From Stenotrophomonas maltophilia (lineage in GTDB: Bacteria; Pseudomonadota; Gammaproteobacteria; Xanthomonadales; Xanthomonadaceae): a stretch of DNA of 64,000 bases. Under the pieces are notes generated by a model. It had not been told where the DNA came from. It saw only the letters and a list, made by a program, of their open reading frames with translations, and ran no database searches. Both the position numbers and the translations under genes were made by a program. Of the stretch, positions 63,246-64,000 are shown in pieces; position 1 is the stretch's first letter, and every line of letters begins with the position of its first letter. Location: positions 124,001-188,000 of the forward strand of contig NZ_NIVS01000020.1 in NCBI RefSeq assembly GCF_002205165.1. The letters run 5' to 3'.

Positions 63246-64000
63246 ATGAGCCGTCCCCATTGGCGTTTGATCCTCAACGGCAAGGCCACCGGCAATGAGG
63301 ATGTGCGCGAGGCGGTGGCGACGCTGCGTGAGCGCGGGGTGCAGCTGGAGGTGCGGGTGACCTGGGAATCGGGCGATGCCGAGCGCTATGTGGCCGAGGC
63401 GATCGCGCATGGGGTCGATACGATCATCGCGGCCGGCGGCGATGGCACCCTCAGTGAGGTGGCCGAAACCCTGGCCCACCGCGAGGAGCCGGCCGACGCG
63501 CTGCCGTCGCTGGGGCTGCTGCCGCTGGGCACGGCTAACGACTTCGCCACGGCGGCGGAGATTCCCGATGAACCGCTGGCGGCGCTGGAGCTGATCAGGC
63601 ACGCGCCGGCGCGCCCGGTCGACCTGCTGCGCATCGATGCCGACGGCAAGGTGTGGTGGTGCGCGAACGTGGCCAGTGGCGGCTTCGGCACCGAGGTCAC
63701 GGTGGAGACCGATGAAGGGCTGAAAAAAGTGCTCGGTGGGCTGGCCTACCTGGTCACCGGGGTGTCGCGGCTGGGGCGGATCGATCCGATCCAGGCGCGA
63801 GTGCGGGCGCCGGGGTTCGAGTGGGCCGGTGGTTTCATCGCGCTGGGTGTGGGCAACGGCCGCCAGGCCGGTGGCGGGCAGGTGCTGTGCCCGGAGGCCC
63901 TGATCGACGATGGCCTGCTGGATGTCACGGTGATTCCCGAACTGAGCGGGGAGGTCGCCTCCACCTTTGCCGCGCTGGTCAAGGGCGGCAAGCGCGGCGC
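63246..64000 (+). CDS. yegS: YegS-type lipid kinase, 3'-truncated by the window
   Basis: About 251 residues of a diacylglycerol-kinase-like catalytic protein are visible; the C-terminus is outside. It starts [15 protein letters not shown] and has the nucleotide-binding motif [15 protein letters not shown] (about 60-75), then [15 protein letters not shown] and [11 protein letters not shown]. The later [16 protein letters not shown] is the C-terminal domain signature. AGGAAG precedes the ATG. It should phosphorylate a membrane lipid such as phosphatidylglycerol. Confidence 0.93.
   Translation, partial: MSRPHWRLILNGKATGNEDVREAVATLRERGVQLEVRVTWESGDAERYVAEAIAHGVDTIIAAGGDGTLSEVAETLAHREEPADALPSLGLLPLGTANDFATAAEIPDEPLAALELIRHAPARPVDLLRIDADGKVWWCANVASGGFGTEVTVETDEGLKKVLGGLAYLVTGVSRLGRIDPIQARVRAPGFEWAGGFIALGVGNGRQAGGGQVLCPEALIDDGLLDVTVIPELSGEVASTFAALVKGGKRG

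Overview
The window is about 64 kb of GC-rich, gene-dense chromosome. It most likely comes from a Stenotrophomonas species (Xanthomonadaceae). The main reasons are many short palindromic GTAG repeats of the SMAG/REP type known from Stenotrophomonas maltophilia, and a gene set typical of xanthomonads (speE/speA, hppD/hmgA, kynA, lpxO, comM, opgB and an Mrp operon with fused A and B subunits). No rRNA, CRISPR array, insertion sequence or prophage is visible. One tRNA (Arg, anticodon CCG) is present. Both edges cut a gene: a giant exoprotein on the left and a YegS-type lipid kinase on the right.

Region 1 (1-12.0 kb) is the most unusual part. A two-partner secretion pair (cysteine-free filamentous-haemagglutinin-like exoprotein and FhaC/ShlB transporter) is followed on the same strand by a complete energising module: an ExbB-type proton channel fused to a periplasmic DUF2341/LamG region, ExbD and a TonB-like protein. 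A porin and a SapC-family protein follow. No TonB-dependent receptor is present, so the Ton module may serve the secretion pair or the porin. Region 2 (12.0-23 kb) holds housekeeping and metabolic genes: tRNA-Arg, ubiA, an AtoE-type transporter, a tiny Gln-rich protein, a VOC protein, a glutathionyl-hydroquinone reductase, comM, a HAD phosphatase, ubiK, glnB, a small kinase and lpxO.

Region 3 (22.8-32 kb) has divergent speE/speA around an inverted repeat, a two-component system in an overlapping operon with a PepSY protein, a divergent second PepSY protein, a secreted Gly/Tyr-rich protein, an FAD oxidoreductase and a lipocalin. Region 4 (32-44 kb) carries envelope and signalling genes: a DUF3772 MscS channel, opgB, an ABC1-family kinase, a DUF808 protein, an ECF sigma factor with a putative membrane partner, and a diguanylate cyclase. 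Region 5 (43-53.3 kb) has aromatic amino-acid catabolism: kynA, a POT peptide transporter, a thioredoxin lipoprotein, and a MarR regulator divergent from hppD and hmgA. A palindrome lies exactly between the -35 and -10 boxes of the hppD promoter.

Region 6 (53.3-64 kb) is the six-gene mrp cation/proton antiporter operon with overlapping start and stop codons, followed by an Mpo1-like protein, purC, a J-domain protein, rpe, a GNAT acetyltransferase and the lipid kinase. Two observations stand out beyond the gene list. First, all three genes in the window that end in TAG (histidine kinase, MarR regulator, mrpG) take that codon from the GTAG end of a SMAG-type hairpin. Second, a leftward terminator before the lipid kinase is preceded by a short segment rich in GGA motifs, which suggests an RsmA/CsrA-sequestering small RNA.
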